Source: Shewanella marina JCM 15074
GTDB lineage: Bacteria; Pseudomonadota; Gammaproteobacteria; Enterobacterales; Shewanellaceae
Length of the DNA stretch: 64,000 nucleotides
Assembly: GCF_000614975.1 (NCBI RefSeq)
Contig: NZ_BALM01000005.1
Coordinates: 1-64,000, forward strand
Reading direction: 5' to 3'
Positions 1 to 11,000 of the stretch are shown piece after piece. The position numbers and the translations under genes are program-made. Position 1 is the stretch's first letter. The number at the start of each line of letters is the position of its first letter. Under the pieces are notes generated by a model. That model searched no databases and was not told the DNA's origin. It worked only from the letters and a program-made list of their open reading frames with translations.

Positions 1-1290
1 TATTATGTTAAATATGATATTGTTGAATCTATTAGCTTTATCTGGTTTTGGTAAATGCCACCCAAACTGAGAATCTCTGCCATCCCTATTTTTGACCCCA
101 TATTGTCTTATAAGTTGAGATTTGTTTAACGTTAACTTGGTGCATACATTGTTCCTTTGCTTGATAGTAGAATTTGCTGCTGCATTGCCTCAGCTTGTAA
201 ATGGCGAACCTATTTGTTCTGCTATCAATATCTAGCAAAATGGCGCGGTAACTTTCGGATGAGATTGTTGTGGTTCAACTCTTAATTCAATCTGGATTGA
301 ATTGATGATGCCATTAACAGTGATGATGGTTTGCTATTGAATACATCAGGCAGTGATATTTTTAATCCTGGGTTATTTGATTGGATTAGTTCTGTCCCAG
401 GTTGAATTCTTTGTGTATTGCTTTGTGTTATGTGACTGATTGTGCTGAATTGAAACTGCGGCTTGCTTAATCATAGTCGTTCAAACATGGCTTTATTTAG
501 ACTGTTTATAAGGTCTAAATTTTAAATTCTGATGTATCACAGGCTTCAACTCGCCGCGGATTTTAATCTGGTTAAGCTATATTTTGGCCTGTTATTTAAT
601 AAAATATATCTGATTCAATTGCTTATGTCGTTAGTCTGCTGCTTTGTATGCTAGCAATTAGTCATTTCCTGCGCATTTTCACAATGAAATAGAATTTCTA
701 GAATCAAATAAATAACTTATCAAATTGTAACTAAATGTTTCTTATCATAAGCTTAAGTCTGCGCTGCGTTATATACGAAAAAAAATTTATCGTAACAAAT
801 ATTAGGAATAACGAATTAAGCTTAGTTATAAAGATTTTTAACCATGGCTAGTTATATGATTTTATTATGTTTTATTAATACTGCATATGTCATGAAAGTT
901 GGCTGAAAACTGGGTAATATTCAGTCCATCATTGGTGCTAGTTATTCTGAATTTAATACCTATTTTGTGTTCTATATTTCTTCGACGGCTATGCAAAATC
1001 CCGCAAAAGTTTTATCAAACCCCTCTGTTTTGATTGTTTTTTGAGCTTCCCGGTTGTGCTTATGGAAATCATTCCATAACATAATTAGCAAGTTTTTAAG
1101 GATGACGACTTCTTCCAACCGGATAATTTTTCGCGGGAAATGAAAAATTATGCCCTTGTTCGTCATGCTTTTTACTCATTGTAATTTCAATATTTTTGAT
1201 GGCGCCTTAGTGTGCCTTTAGCCTGTTGTAAAAGGCATAACCTTTAAATATAGCACATATAAACTACACTTTTATTTATGGAGTGAATGA
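1..1290. other. Region without a supported gene, upstream of tnsA
   Basis: I see no convincing gene here. A 64-codon minus-strand frame at 972-1166 has no recognisable motif. The stretch should hold the tnsA-proximal end of the Tn7-like element, but I could not find the terminal TGT/ACA or repeated TnsB-binding sites by eye. A 45-base sequence at 79-123 recurs at 34994-35038. On the minus strand positions 1-120 stay open and could be the tail of a lost gene. Confidence 0.6.
79..123 (+). repeat. Left copy of a 45-bp direct repeat
   Basis: The segment beginning gccatccctatttttgac matches 34994-35038 in the same orientation at about 41 of 45 bases. Similarity stops at both edges. The two copies bracket essentially all of the accessory DNA in the window. 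They could be island attachment sites or remnants of one dispersed element; the sequence alone does not decide. Confidence 0.7.
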
Positions 1291-1929
1291 ATGTCAGTAA
1301 AGTTGGGCCATAGTATGAACAATAAATTAAGCGCAAATAAACATCGAGGACGTCATGTATATCGAATTTATTCGCGCAAGAATAAGGCCTCGCTTAAAAC
1401 AGAAAGTTACTTAGAATGCCGATTTGCTCGTGTTTTAGAGATTGACCCATGCGTCGTTGCGTTTGCAGCACAGCCAGAGAGCCTGCATATTAAGCTCAAT
1501 AATAAATCATTACGTTATACACCGGACTTTCTCGTCCGTTACCACGATAGGCCTGCTGAATATATTGAGGTTCATTCAAGTGATTTGTTAACTCCAGAAT
1601 TTATTGAACGTGTTGAGCTTTTTTCTGCTTACGTGCAAGATCAGGTAGGTTGTTCAATTGTGATTAAAACAGAACAAGATCTGCCGCTGCTCAATGATTC
1701 AAACTTAGTCCTTATTGCAGACAATATGAATCACCAACTGAGTTTTGCAAAGGAGCGTTTATTGACCTATGAGCCGACTACATTTGCTGAACTAGTTGAG
1801 TATCTTTATACCACCCTTTCATCTCAACCCATTCAAGATGCGTATTACCTCTTAGCATGCGGTTATTATCAATTGCATCAGCCACAAGTGTTAATGAGTG
1901 CAGACTCGCCGATTTTTAGAGGTGAATAA
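1291..1929 (+). CDS. tnsA: TnsA-like transposon endonuclease
   Basis: TnsA makes the 5'-end cuts that let Tn7-like elements leave the donor by cut-and-paste, working with the TnsB transposase. The 212-residue protein has the TnsA N-terminal nuclease pattern: a Glu in SYLECRF, an Asp in YTPDFLV, then YIEVHSS. In Tn7 TnsA the last motif carries a catalytic Lys, and here a His stands in that place. The ATG follows a GGAG about 7 bases upstream. The stop codon overlaps the tnsB start (TAATG), so the two are translationally coupled. Family assignment is firm from motif order and neighbours. Nuclease activity is uncertain because of the Lys-to-His change. Confidence 0.85.
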   Translation: MSVKLGHSMNNKLSANKHRGRHVYRIYSRKNKASLKTESYLECRFARVLEIDPCVVAFAAQPESLHIKLNNKSLRYTPDFLVRYHDRPAEYIEVHSSDLLTPEFIERVELFSAYVQDQVGCSIVIKTEQDLPLLNDSNLVLIADNMNHQLSFAKERLLTYEPTTFAELVEYLYTTLSSQPIQDAYYLLACGYYQLHQPQVLMSADSPIFRGE

Positions 1930-3933
1930 TGTCGACTCATATTGAAGTAGGACACAAATTCCACCATCAAAGTGGTGATATCAGATCTGTCTTATTTTCT
2001 GATGAAGAATCCATATTATTGGCATCTGAGTACGGTAATCGACAAACGCTAGGTACAGCAGATTTCATCAAACAGCTTGAACAAAATGAATATATTCAAA
2101 TTTGCGAAGATAAACCGCATGTTGTGCTTAAACCCTATCAAAAGAAAGCGCGTGATGAACGTTTAGTATACATGCAGGAATTACAGCGTATCGTAGAAAG
2201 TGAAGGACTTAGACCCACGACTAAAGCTGCATACGATAAAATGATTGCTGCCGTTGAACTCAAAAAATCATCTTCAATAAAACACCCTGCGCGTTCAACT
2301 ATCGCACGTTATTGGAAGGCATGGGCAGCATCATCATTTGATCATGACAGCCTGTGTAGTTTGAGGCGTACGCCCCTACTCGTGTTAATCGAGCATCTGA
2401 GGAAGCCTTATCAGATTATGTGGTCAATGCGTTTTATAAAAGTCATTCCTCTGTTATTAGTCGCTATTATAATGATTATGTCGCTGCCGTAAAAACCCAA
2501 CAACAGACTAATCATCATATACAATTATTGAGCAAACGCACCTTTTATCGACGTTTGAATGAACTGATAAAAATTGATTGTGAATTAAATAAACCAGACA
2601 TAACCGAAGCTCGACGTAATCAATTATTGTTGACATGTAGAAAGAAAATGGACGTCAAATTGCCATTTTCACGTGTTGAATGTGACCGTGTTAAATTAAG
2701 TATGTGCTTAATTGATGATGAAACGCTTAAGCCGACGCTCCCCATCTCTCTTTACTTTGCACTTGATTGCCACTCACGTTATCCATTAGGGGTCGTGTTA
2801 GAAATGGGGCATGGTGAAAATAAAGAAAATGTTGTTAATCTACTAAGACAAATCTACATGTCCGACGACAATCTTAATGCGAGAGGCAGACCTAAAATAT
2901 TGTTTATGGATAATGGTGCGGGCTTTAATAATACAGTGATACCTAAGCTGTGCCAAAGATTAGAAGTCTCCCTTGCCTATACCCCCTCAAATAGTCCAAG
3001 TGCCAAACCTTTTATTGAGTCATTTTTCAATTCATTAAGGCATTGTTTTTTTTCTGGGATGAAAGTTGTCACTCAAAATGGAGAGCAAACAATAGGATTT
3101 AATAGTTATCGTTCTAAACGAAAAGCTAATGATACCAGTGTTGATCTTACGAAAATAGCAGACATTAAAGTGTCGGATTTTCTTCGCGCACTTAATATTT
3201 ATTTAACTGAATACGTTAATACTGTGCATAGTGAGCTTAAAGATACGCCACAAAATGTATGGAATAAAGGACGCAGTCAGCAACTTGATACCAGCTATTT
3301 TATTAAGTATGAGAAAGTTAAACAACAATTTCATTGTTTTAGGCATAAAAGTTCACAAAAGTTGCAGAGTAACGGTGTCGTGAGAGTTCATAATCAAACT
3401 TTTTCAAGCCCACAACTTAAGTTCTTGTATAACCGACTTAACACCTTAGAGAATAATGGTTCATCAGTAGATGTCGTGGTTTATTATGATCCCTTTGATG
3501 CCAGTAAGGTGAGTGTGATTCCAGTTGATAATAAGGCTATCAGCCTGAAGAGTTTATTGGCTTAAATATCAATATTGATAATATGCATGACACCGTGAGT
3601 TTTGATGAGCTCAATGGCCATCCTCCGAAATCATATGATATTTGGCAACAGGATAAACATCAGGTTACAGGCCATCCAACCATTGAAGTGGCTAAATTTT
3701 ACAAAAAGAAGAAAGGCACAAAACGCAGCGGTAAACCCGTTAGCTCATTTGAAGATAATCAGCGCAGAAATCTTTCTCTCATGGAAAAAATTCAGCAATC
3801 TAACCACCCGAAGGTGGAAAGAAACGACATTGCAAATATCGCTTCAAATAATGCTGCAGACCAATCCTCGTCAGGAAAAGACTCGGACAATAAATTCACG
3901 CCACGAGGAGATAAAAAGTTATGGGACATATAA
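1929..3933 (+). CDS. tnsB: TnsB-like DDE transposase, two apparent frameshifts
   Basis: TnsB is the DDE recombinase that joins the 3' transposon ends to target DNA. The reading frame is broken twice: near 2373-2376 (a run of four C) and near 3533 (AA before GG). Adding one base at each gives one continuous protein of about 668 residues, close to the 702 of Tn7 TnsB. The retroviral-integrase core is visible after the first break: Asp in VECDRVKL (about residue 252), Asp in FMDNGAGF (about 327) and Glu in KPFIESFF (about 363). The Lys/Ser-rich C-terminal part (3583-3933) reads as the TnsB tail that in Tn7 contacts TnsC. It overlaps tnsC by 13 bases. The breaks could be sequencing errors or real inactivation; I favour errors. 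Confidence 0.85.
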
Positions 3934-4862
3934 CTTATGCTCGTTACCCTGAATGTTTGGTTGAAACCGATTCATTATTAACGGCTTGGCGAAGTCTTTG
4001 TCACGTACATTCAATGTATTCGTCTGATTATACTAATAAAGGCCTTTTGATTTATGGCGCATCAGGTGAAGGAAAAAGTTGTTTAGCCAGTCATTACGCC
4101 AAGCTTCATCCTAAAAGTGAAATTGATGGCCGTATCCATCATCCTGTTTTGATGTATCGCTTTAAAGAAGCCAAAAAAACAACATCAGATATCTTAAAGT
4201 TATTAATTGATGCGTTAGGCGTTACACCGCCGAAAGGAAGAACAGAGCCTGGTGAGTTAGATAAACAATTTAAAACACTGGTCAAAAACCTTAATGTTGA
4301 GTTGATTATCTTAGATGAGATACAGCAAGTGTTACCAAACACAGATGGCGTACAAGCACTGAATACATTGAAATACTTTTGTGCATTGCTCGATGAACTC
4401 CCCGCCTCCATTGTGTTTATTGGAAGTGACCGCGCCATGCGCCTGCTTAAATTTGGCGAATTAACGCCTAAAAATATTGATGACAATGAGCAGTTAAGCC
4501 GGCGGATGTTACGCCCGATAAAGTTAGAGCGGTTTGAGCCTAAAACTCAAAAGTGGCTCGATTGTGTCAATTGGTACATGGACAAATTACAACTGCCATC
4601 TCTTACCGTAAATGATGGCTCACTTCTTAACCGTATTTATATCGCCTATATTGAACGCAGTTTTAGTACGCTTGAGTGTCTCTTTTTGCGTACAGATATG
4701 TCACATATCACTAATCAGGCAGAGTTAATTAAGCAACTCCATGAAAACTATCAATTATATTGCCAACATCTAAATCCATTTGATGAAACCAATTTAAGCG
4801 CCATCGCTGTGAATGAATTGATTGAAGATTATACGAAATCACTAAGATCGGAACAATCATGA
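3921..4862 (+). CDS. tnsC: TnsC-like AAA+ ATPase, transposition regulator
   Basis: TnsC (TniB-type) ATPases form filaments on target DNA and link the target selector TniQ/TnsD to the TnsAB transposase. The 313-residue protein has a Walker A, IYGASGEGKS, at about residues 46-56, a Walker B, LIILDEIQQ, at about 127-136, and a likely sensor segment IVFIGSDRAMRLL. Arg residues in EQLSRRMLRP probably serve the arginine-finger region. It starts inside the tnsB tail and ends four bases into tniQ (ATGA), so all four genes look like one operon. Closest resemblance is to the shorter TnsC/TniB proteins, not to the 555-residue TnsC of Tn7. Confidence 0.9.
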   Translation: MGHITYARYPECLVETDSLLTAWRSLCHVHSMYSSDYTNKGLLIYGASGEGKSCLASHYAKLHPKSEIDGRIHHPVLMYRFKEAKKTTSDILKLLIDALGVTPPKGRTEPGELDKQFKTLVKNLNVELIILDEIQQVLPNTDGVQALNTLKYFCALLDELPASIVFIGSDRAMRLLKFGELTPKNIDDNEQLSRRMLRPIKLERFEPKTQKWLDCVNWYMDKLQLPSLTVNDGSLLNRIYIAYIERSFSTLECLFLRTDMSHITNQAELIKQLHENYQLYCQHLNPFDETNLSAIAVNELIEDYTKSLRSEQS

Positions 4863-6205
4863 AGCTAGCAATAACCCCTATAAGAAAAATGAACGAAGCG
4901 GCTATTGGTTATTTATTAAGATTAGCCGTCGCGAATGGGTACCAATATCTCTATCGATTAGTGGATAAGCGGCAAGTCAATAAAGTGCTGCGTTGTCAGC
5001 CGACCCATCATCATTTAATTGATAGTTTATTACCCTCTCAAGCGCCGGATTTAAGTCCGACTAGCAATCCATTATTTAAAACCACGCGCCAACTTCAGGC
5101 AAAAATTTGCTTAAGCTGTATCAAGCATGAGGGATATATTGCAGAAGAAGTACAAAATCCACACATTACCCATTGCAGCCAACACCAACAGGTACTGATT
5201 GATTACTGCACTCAATGTCACCATTCATTAGTTTGGGATATCAGTCTATTACAAGGGCGTTGTACTCATTGTCATGCCGAGCTGACAGCCAATCGTAATC
5301 TCAATATCGAGGTCTTGACACAAACCCAAGTAGCAGATTGCTTAGTGGCTGCGCATTTTATTAAAAATCCCCAAACGACGTTAATTAACCCCAATCAATT
5401 TGCTGTCGATAGCCATTATCAAATGCAGATAATACAAGGGTTTGAGCTATTGTCTAATACGCAGATGATGCAAGATTGGTCTCAGCAATCAGTACAGCGC
5501 TCTGCTTCTGCTATGCCAACGAATATGTCCCAAATCAGCATTAGATTATTGATGAGCTTGCTGCAACATCAATGGCCATCACTAGAAAATATCGGACTTG
5601 ATGGGTCAACATCTAAGTACAGTGCTTCGGTTGATGTCAAACCATTGAAGGTGCAATTGACACTAGCCCTTGAATTGCTTGGCGCTAATCGTGAACAACT
5701 GAATCAGCTAATTGAGTTACAACTTGTGGAAAAACAAGGTAATGCGCGCTTAAGTCGGCACAGCATTATTGACTTAGCACCATTATTGCGTGAGCTCAAT
5801 ACTTATTCATGTATACCCAACATGCAAGCTATTACCCATCACCAACAAATGCTATTACACAATGATACGACCCTAACTGACATTCTTATCGCAGCTAAAA
5901 ATGGTCGGCTTGGCATTGGTTACTGTGCAAATAAGAACCTTGCAAGTTCAATTTATTGTGAGCCTCAGCAGTTACAAGCATTTGCTCTTAATCACTTCAA
6001 AAATAAACATCAACATATCATTAGCATGGATAAGGCGGTACACATTACAGGTTGTAGCCTTAAAACCTTACAGTTACTACGTAAAGCGGGTCGATTACGC
6101 CAACCCAAGTGGTTTCGTTCAGGACTGGATAATTATTGTTTACGGGATGATGTGGTGAGCATTCGAAAGTTAGTCGAAACTGGACAACTTGATTTTGATT
6201 TTTAG
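4859..6205 (+). CDS. tniQ: TniQ/TnsD-family target-selection protein
   Basis: TniQ-family proteins choose the insertion site and recruit TnsC. The 448-residue protein opens with the typical TniQ sequence (AAIGYLLRLAVANGY) and carries the zinc-ribbon Cys/His set: CLSC, then HCSQH, CTQCH and CTHCH between about residues 83 and 140. The C-terminal third (SMDKAVHITGCSLKTLQLL) resembles a helix-turn-helix, as in TnsD proteins that bind an attachment site. Length lies between short CRISPR-associated TniQ and full TnsD (508). No cas gene is present in the window, so a sequence-specific att target is more likely than RNA guidance. The target itself cannot be identified here. Confidence 0.85.
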   Translation: MKLAITPIRKMNEAAIGYLLRLAVANGYQYLYRLVDKRQVNKVLRCQPTHHHLIDSLLPSQAPDLSPTSNPLFKTTRQLQAKICLSCIKHEGYIAEEVQNPHITHCSQHQQVLIDYCTQCHHSLVWDISLLQGRCTHCHAELTANRNLNIEVLTQTQVADCLVAAHFIKNPQTTLINPNQFAVDSHYQMQIIQGFELLSNTQMMQDWSQQSVQRSASAMPTNMSQISIRLLMSLLQHQWPSLENIGLDGSTSKYSASVDVKPLKVQLTLALELLGANREQLNQLIELQLVEKQGNARLSRHSIIDLAPLLRELNTYSCIPNMQAITHHQQMLLHNDTTLTDILIAAKNGRLGIGYCANKNLASSIYCEPQQLQAFALNHFKNKHQHIISMDKAVHITGCSLKTLQLLRKAGRLRQPKWFRSGLDNYCLRDDVVSIRKLVETGQLDFDF

Positions 6206-6533
6206 ATTTACTAATTCATACAAGCCTTCTCATTAGCTGGACATTAAGCAGTAATTAATTGTTTTTTATATAATTGGATGAAAAGGTGTTAGATAGTTTG
6301 TTCCATTATATTGGTAGATATTAGGGCATTTAATGGTGTATCTTAATTTCCTTCCAGAATTACTCTTCGTAATATTTTCAATATTTACTTATAAAGTAGC
6401 TTAGGTGTAATAGTTTAAAATATAGTAAAGAAACCAATTTTGGTTGTAATACACATATGTCAGATCTAGTTGAAACTAAAATAAATTAAAGGTCTCAATA
6501 ATGTACCAGAGACCTTTAATTATTTTTAGTTAA
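6206..6533. other. AT-rich intergenic gap between tniQ and cargo
   Basis: No gene is visible. The gap separates the convergent tniQ and cargo genes and contains a terminator hairpin near its right side. No repeated TnsB-site-like motif was found by eye. Confidence 0.6.
6486..6519. terminator. Likely bidirectional terminator between tniQ and cargo
   Basis: An 11-base perfect inverted repeat (TTAAAGGTCTC and GAGACCTTTAA) with a 12-base loop sits between two convergent genes. T-rich tracts flank it on both strands. It probably ends transcription from both sides. Confidence 0.75.
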
Positions 6534-8084
6534 TCACGATTTGTTTCGAAGTGAAAGAATAGCTCGTACTGCGTTTTTATTTAAAACTTTTTGTTCTCGA
6601 CGGATCGCTTCCTCAATATCACTACCGCTTCTTTTATCAAGTTTGATTAATAAACTATCAGGTAATAAAGAACTAAGAGTATCACATTTTGAATCACTCC
6701 AATTAATAGAAGCAGTAGCACCATCAATTCTTTTAACTAACAATAATTCAAGTAATTGCAAGCGTTCAGGATCTGTCGTGACATAGCCTATGGGTAAAGT
6801 TAAGGCACTATCTAAATGAGGCTGGCCATGGTATTGAACTATTCCTATAACCCCTGGGATTAATAACAGTTCTAATCTATCAAATTTTGCTTCCGTAGTT
6901 AAACTGACACCGTTTGAAAATCGCCCAAGATGTTGTTTACGCTTTAGACGACTATCACCGTTATTTTTACTCGAATGTAAAAGAGTTACTCGCCCGCCTT
7001 GACCTTCGGAATTGTTATCTAAAATATCACATAAATCTCTATTAAAACGAGCTAAATGACTACTGTTTGCCCCCCAGAGTGGAACTTCACTACTGTACCA
7101 AATTGCTTTTGGGATAATAGAGCTTTCTTGCTGCCGTAAAGTGTTTTTTAACTCGCTAATGAAGCGTTTGGCGTTGTCTGGCAGATAAACAGCTCCCAAC
7201 ATGCCAAATGTTAGATTACAGCCATATCCAGTATTTCGCTTCTCTCTGGCTTCTAACCAGCCAGAGTAATCAAACTGATATTCATTTGAGAAATTTACTA
7301 ATACAGGGTCATTAGTTAAATGACAGAAATCAGTGCAATTTAGGCCTGATTCATTAAGCAATTGCTCACCAAGAAAATCTGCAATGTGTGCTTCCAATTC
7401 ATTTGCCAATGGTATTCTATTATTGCCTATACGCTCGTACGAGCGTGTAAATTTTTGAGGAGGACTATTGTGAACAGCATTATAGCTAACTTCAACATCC
7501 ACAGGGATTTGCACCATCTCATTAGAACTACACCCCATTATCTTGTAAAGTTGAGTTCTTTGACGCTCATAATCATTATTCCGACTCAATATTAAGTGAT
7601 GACGGAATTGAGTACTAAATGCTTCTGTTATTGAAGAAATATCGACATCTAGTTTATCTCTAGGCAATAATTCAGGCAATCCCGAAGTTAGTCTGCGATG
7701 TTGCTGTGGTTTACAAACTGACAGAGTCAGTAAATCGAAGGCTACGTCTTCAGTTTGTTCCTTGTACTTTACGAGGCTTGGCTTGCCGTCATTACCAGCT
7801 GCATGTTTTCTCAAAAATGAGCTTGCTTCTACATGACCTTCTGGATTGATATTTATTAGACGATTAGCAAGTAAATTATCTAGTAGAACTTCTCGCTCTC
7901 TGTCGTTAAGTCCAAAATAACTTTGTAGTTCACTTGGGTATAGTTGGTCAAAAATAAGCAACAGTCGACAAGCGAACTGCTCTATTCCTGGCATTAATTT
8001 TTCTTTTGTCCAGGCGCAATTTATTTTGTAGCTGCGTGCTGGTATTAATAAGGTAATCACATTACCCAGACGTGGTTCTGACAT
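6534..8084 (-). CDS. Partner protein of the NERD-kinase-helicase; MkoB-like, tentative
   Basis: The 516-residue product has no signal peptide or membrane segment and is probably cytosolic. Its start overlaps the stop of the large helicase gene by one base, so the two are co-translated and likely form one system. In type I Mokosh anti-phage systems a kinase-helicase (MkoA) is paired with a phospholipase D-like protein (MkoB). Here only a degenerate trace of an HxKxxxxD motif can be seen: VQYHGQPHLDS near residue 415, followed by Gly at the expected distance, with Gln in place of Lys. The nuclease assignment is therefore weak and the pairing argument is stronger. It could instead be a substrate adaptor. 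Confidence 0.5.
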   Translation of the reverse strand: MSEPRLGNVITLLIPARSYKINCAWTKEKLMPGIEQFACRLLLIFDQLYPSELQSYFGLNDREREVLLDNLLANRLININPEGHVEASSFLRKHAAGNDGKPSLVKYKEQTEDVAFDLLTLSVCKPQQHRRLTSGLPELLPRDKLDVDISSITEAFSTQFRHHLILSRNNDYERQRTQLYKIMGCSSNEMVQIPVDVEVSYNAVHNSPPQKFTRSYERIGNNRIPLANELEAHIADFLGEQLLNESGLNCTDFCHLTNDPVLVNFSNEYQFDYSGWLEAREKRNTGYGCNLTFGMLGAVYLPDNAKRFISELKNTLRQQESSIIPKAIWYSSEVPLWGANSSHLARFNRDLCDILDNNSEGQGGRVTLLHSSKNNGDSRLKRKQHLGRFSNGVSLTTEAKFDRLELLLIPGVIGIVQYHGQPHLDSALTLPIGYVTTDPERLQLLELLLVKRIDGATASINWSDSKCDTLSSLLPDSLLIKLDKRSGSDIEEAIRREQKVLNKNAVRAILSLRNKS

Positions 8085-11000
8085 TATTCATTTTCTCCTA
8101 ACAAGCTATTCCCACAAAGTATTTGGTAGTTTGGGTTGGCTGCGGATACCTGGTTACTAATGAAATCATGTACAGTCCCTAAAGCTGAATCATTATTACC
8201 CTTTGACCACATTCTTCTTGCCCCTAACACCAGCAGACGTTCTTGAGCACGTGATATAGCAACATTGATACGTGGAGCATCTCTCAGAAAACCTTGAAGT
8301 TTTTCTGTGTTGTCTCGAACTAGGCTTAGAATAATGATTTTATTTTCTTGCCCTTGATACGAGTCAACGGTATTAATCTTTATTAATTTACGTATTCTAC
8401 CAGCCCATTCTGCACGGCTAATTGCGTTTTCAATTTCTTCTTTTTGCTGTCTATACATTGTAATAATGCCGATCGGATACGGTTGTTCTGCTGTGATTGT
8501 GTTTTCTAACTGGGTAAAAGTATTGCCGTCTGCTAAGGTCTGTAATACTTCAAGTAAAATTTGAACTTCCCTAGGGTTATAATAACGCCCATTTCCTTTT
8601 TGCTCTTCTCCCCCATTTGGACATGCACTCGAACTGTCAATCCAAGTCACGGACTTATCCCAAGGACTAGGGAGTTTCTGGTACCACTCAGGAGAGTTTC
8701 CGCGGTCTGTATGCAACTTACCCATATCTTTAGCATAAAAACATTCAGAAACGAGATCACCAATAGGTTCAACCATTCTATATTGAGTGTCTAGAGCAAC
8801 TCCGCTTGTAGCTTTAAATGCTTTTTCAAAATCAGATTCATAAAAAATGCCTCGACCAACTTCTAATTTCTTGGCAGCAAGTTTGAGATGTTGTTGTTGA
8901 TAGAATGGTGGTAGCTGTTTATGATCTCCAACAAGTAATATTCTTTTGCCTGACTGTAATGCAACCATCAGTTCTGCAGCTTGCGCTCTACCTGCTTCAT
9001 CGACAATAACCCAGTCAAAGCTAGACTCAGTTAACTCTAGCCGGGGGCTACCAACACCTACTAAGGTTCCACATACTAACTGTTTACTTTTGAACATAAA
9101 TCGGTCAAAGCCAGATTCACCTCCTTGAAGTACATCCATCCACTCTTGGCTCATTTCCAGTAACTGTAGAAAACGATTGAGGTTTTCAGGGTTGTTATAG
9201 CAACGTTGGGCAGATATTATGTCAGCTAATTGGGAGAGCAGAGTCTCATCATAAGTTAGAGGTTCTGATATTTCACTTTCGAACATTGAATAAACCACTG
9301 TCTGAATTCGTTGTTCTATATGCTTAAGTTGTTTTATTTCCTTTGAAACTGTTTCTTGATAAGTTGGGCTATTGCTTTTATTTTTTTCTAACTTTAAAAT
9401 TTCACGCCGACACTGAGCAAGTGATACTAGTAATGGGTTTAAGCTTCGGTGTAATTGACATAGTTGTTCAATTAAAGAAGGAGCCATGCCTAATCGCTTC
9501 CCGAGCGTACTGACTCGCAGGTCATATTCCCTATGAAATTTATGCTGGATCTGACGTTGAAGAGCTTTTGTTTCGACGCATAGCATTCCCTCATCAATCA
9601 TTTGTTCGTGTCCAATCCTAACCGTGTCTAAATCCATCCCCTGTTGATGGCATAGTTCTCTGGCTTTTATCGCCACGTTATCAACGGCTGTATGTGACTG
9701 GCCAACTAAAAGTATGTTATTTACTCCACAATGTTTGTATAGATAGTGAATAAACTTTGAAACAAAGGTTGTTTTACCAGTTCCAGGGGGACCTTGTAAA
9801 ACGCCAACGGGTCCTTGAGATACAAGTTGTTGGAATGCAGTTATTTGCTGTTCATTAAACTTTTGCTCAGGCTGGTCATATAGTTCTCGTAAAGTGTTGA
9901 TACTTGGCAATGGTTCCATTGTCTGCATTTGTACTTTTTCATGATAATTAAAATACTGGGCAAGTTGTGGTATTTCAGCCTTATGGTCAATTACTCGCTG
10001 TAAAGCTTTTAAACGGAGTTCTCGTGAAGACTTGTCTCGAATTGACTCTAGTTGTAGCTGACTCCCATTTTGGATTCGCTTGCGAGCGGAATCAAAATCG
10101 AAACGTATAGCCATAAGGCTTGGTGTCGTTTCAGCTAGGCGGAGTTCTCCTAATTGAATTGAGTCATTTTTTTCTTTCAGGTATACGAGAATTTTATCAT
10201 CAATTTCGAAATTTAGATCTGTTCCAGATTCAGTTGTGTATGAATAGAGTAAACAACCACTTGTCGACTCTTTAAATTCTGCTGAATCAATAGTTACCTG
10301 TTCACGTAACTCACCCTCGGTATCAGCAAGTGCTTGCCATAATTCAATTGGTTGTGAATCACTGACATCAAAATCGTGCTCTTCCATTTCTTGATTTGGA
10401 TTAGCTCTTTCGATGATAGCGTCGATTACAGGATCAAGTGACATTAATAATTCTATGAAATCATTGCGATCAGTAAGTATCCCCTGTTGAATAGACAATG
10501 GTGATTCAATCTTAGTTTGAGAATGTTTCCCGGCTTTAATTGTTTCTTCAATCGATAGACTAGTGTTGTAGTTTATTCTTGATATACACCGTCCCTCAGG
10601 GTTGAGGTCTACTAGTAACTGCTCGCCAAGGCCTGTAATAAAACAGCGTAGCTCATTAGGAAAGCGAGGGTTATTAGACCAACTACAATTGAAATGGTAT
10701 CCGCCATCATTTGGTTCTAGTAATTTTAACTCGGCAGGCCATGTTTCTCCGCGCCAACGTATCAAGATAGAATTCTCTAAAACAATTTGAGGTTTAGAGT
10801 CGATTTGGTTTTCGGGTAAGTTGGTTGCTTTCAAAGATTGTAGTAAAGGATCTAACGCAATTGGAATTCCATCAGGTGACTTGCTTGCACGACTAATTTC
10901 TGCTGCTACTGCAATAGGCATACTTTCATGAAAAAGCTCATCTATTATTTTATAAATTGCAAAGCAATCACGCCCGAAAGCATCTGTAGCATCTGGATTA

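Noticed and set aside
972..1166. 64-codon minus-strand gene
   Set aside because: No recognisable motif, no clear ribosome site and no conserved neighbour; likely a chance frame.
3602..3952. Second 116-codon gene overlapping the end of tnsB
   Set aside because: It lies in another frame of the TnsB tail; the 3583-3933 frame continues TnsB after one added base and overlaps tnsC as expected.
1291..6205. CRISPR-associated transposon (CAST)
   Set aside because: No cas gene and no CRISPR array are in the window, and TniQ is long with a probable DNA-binding C-terminus, more like a TnsD-type target selector.
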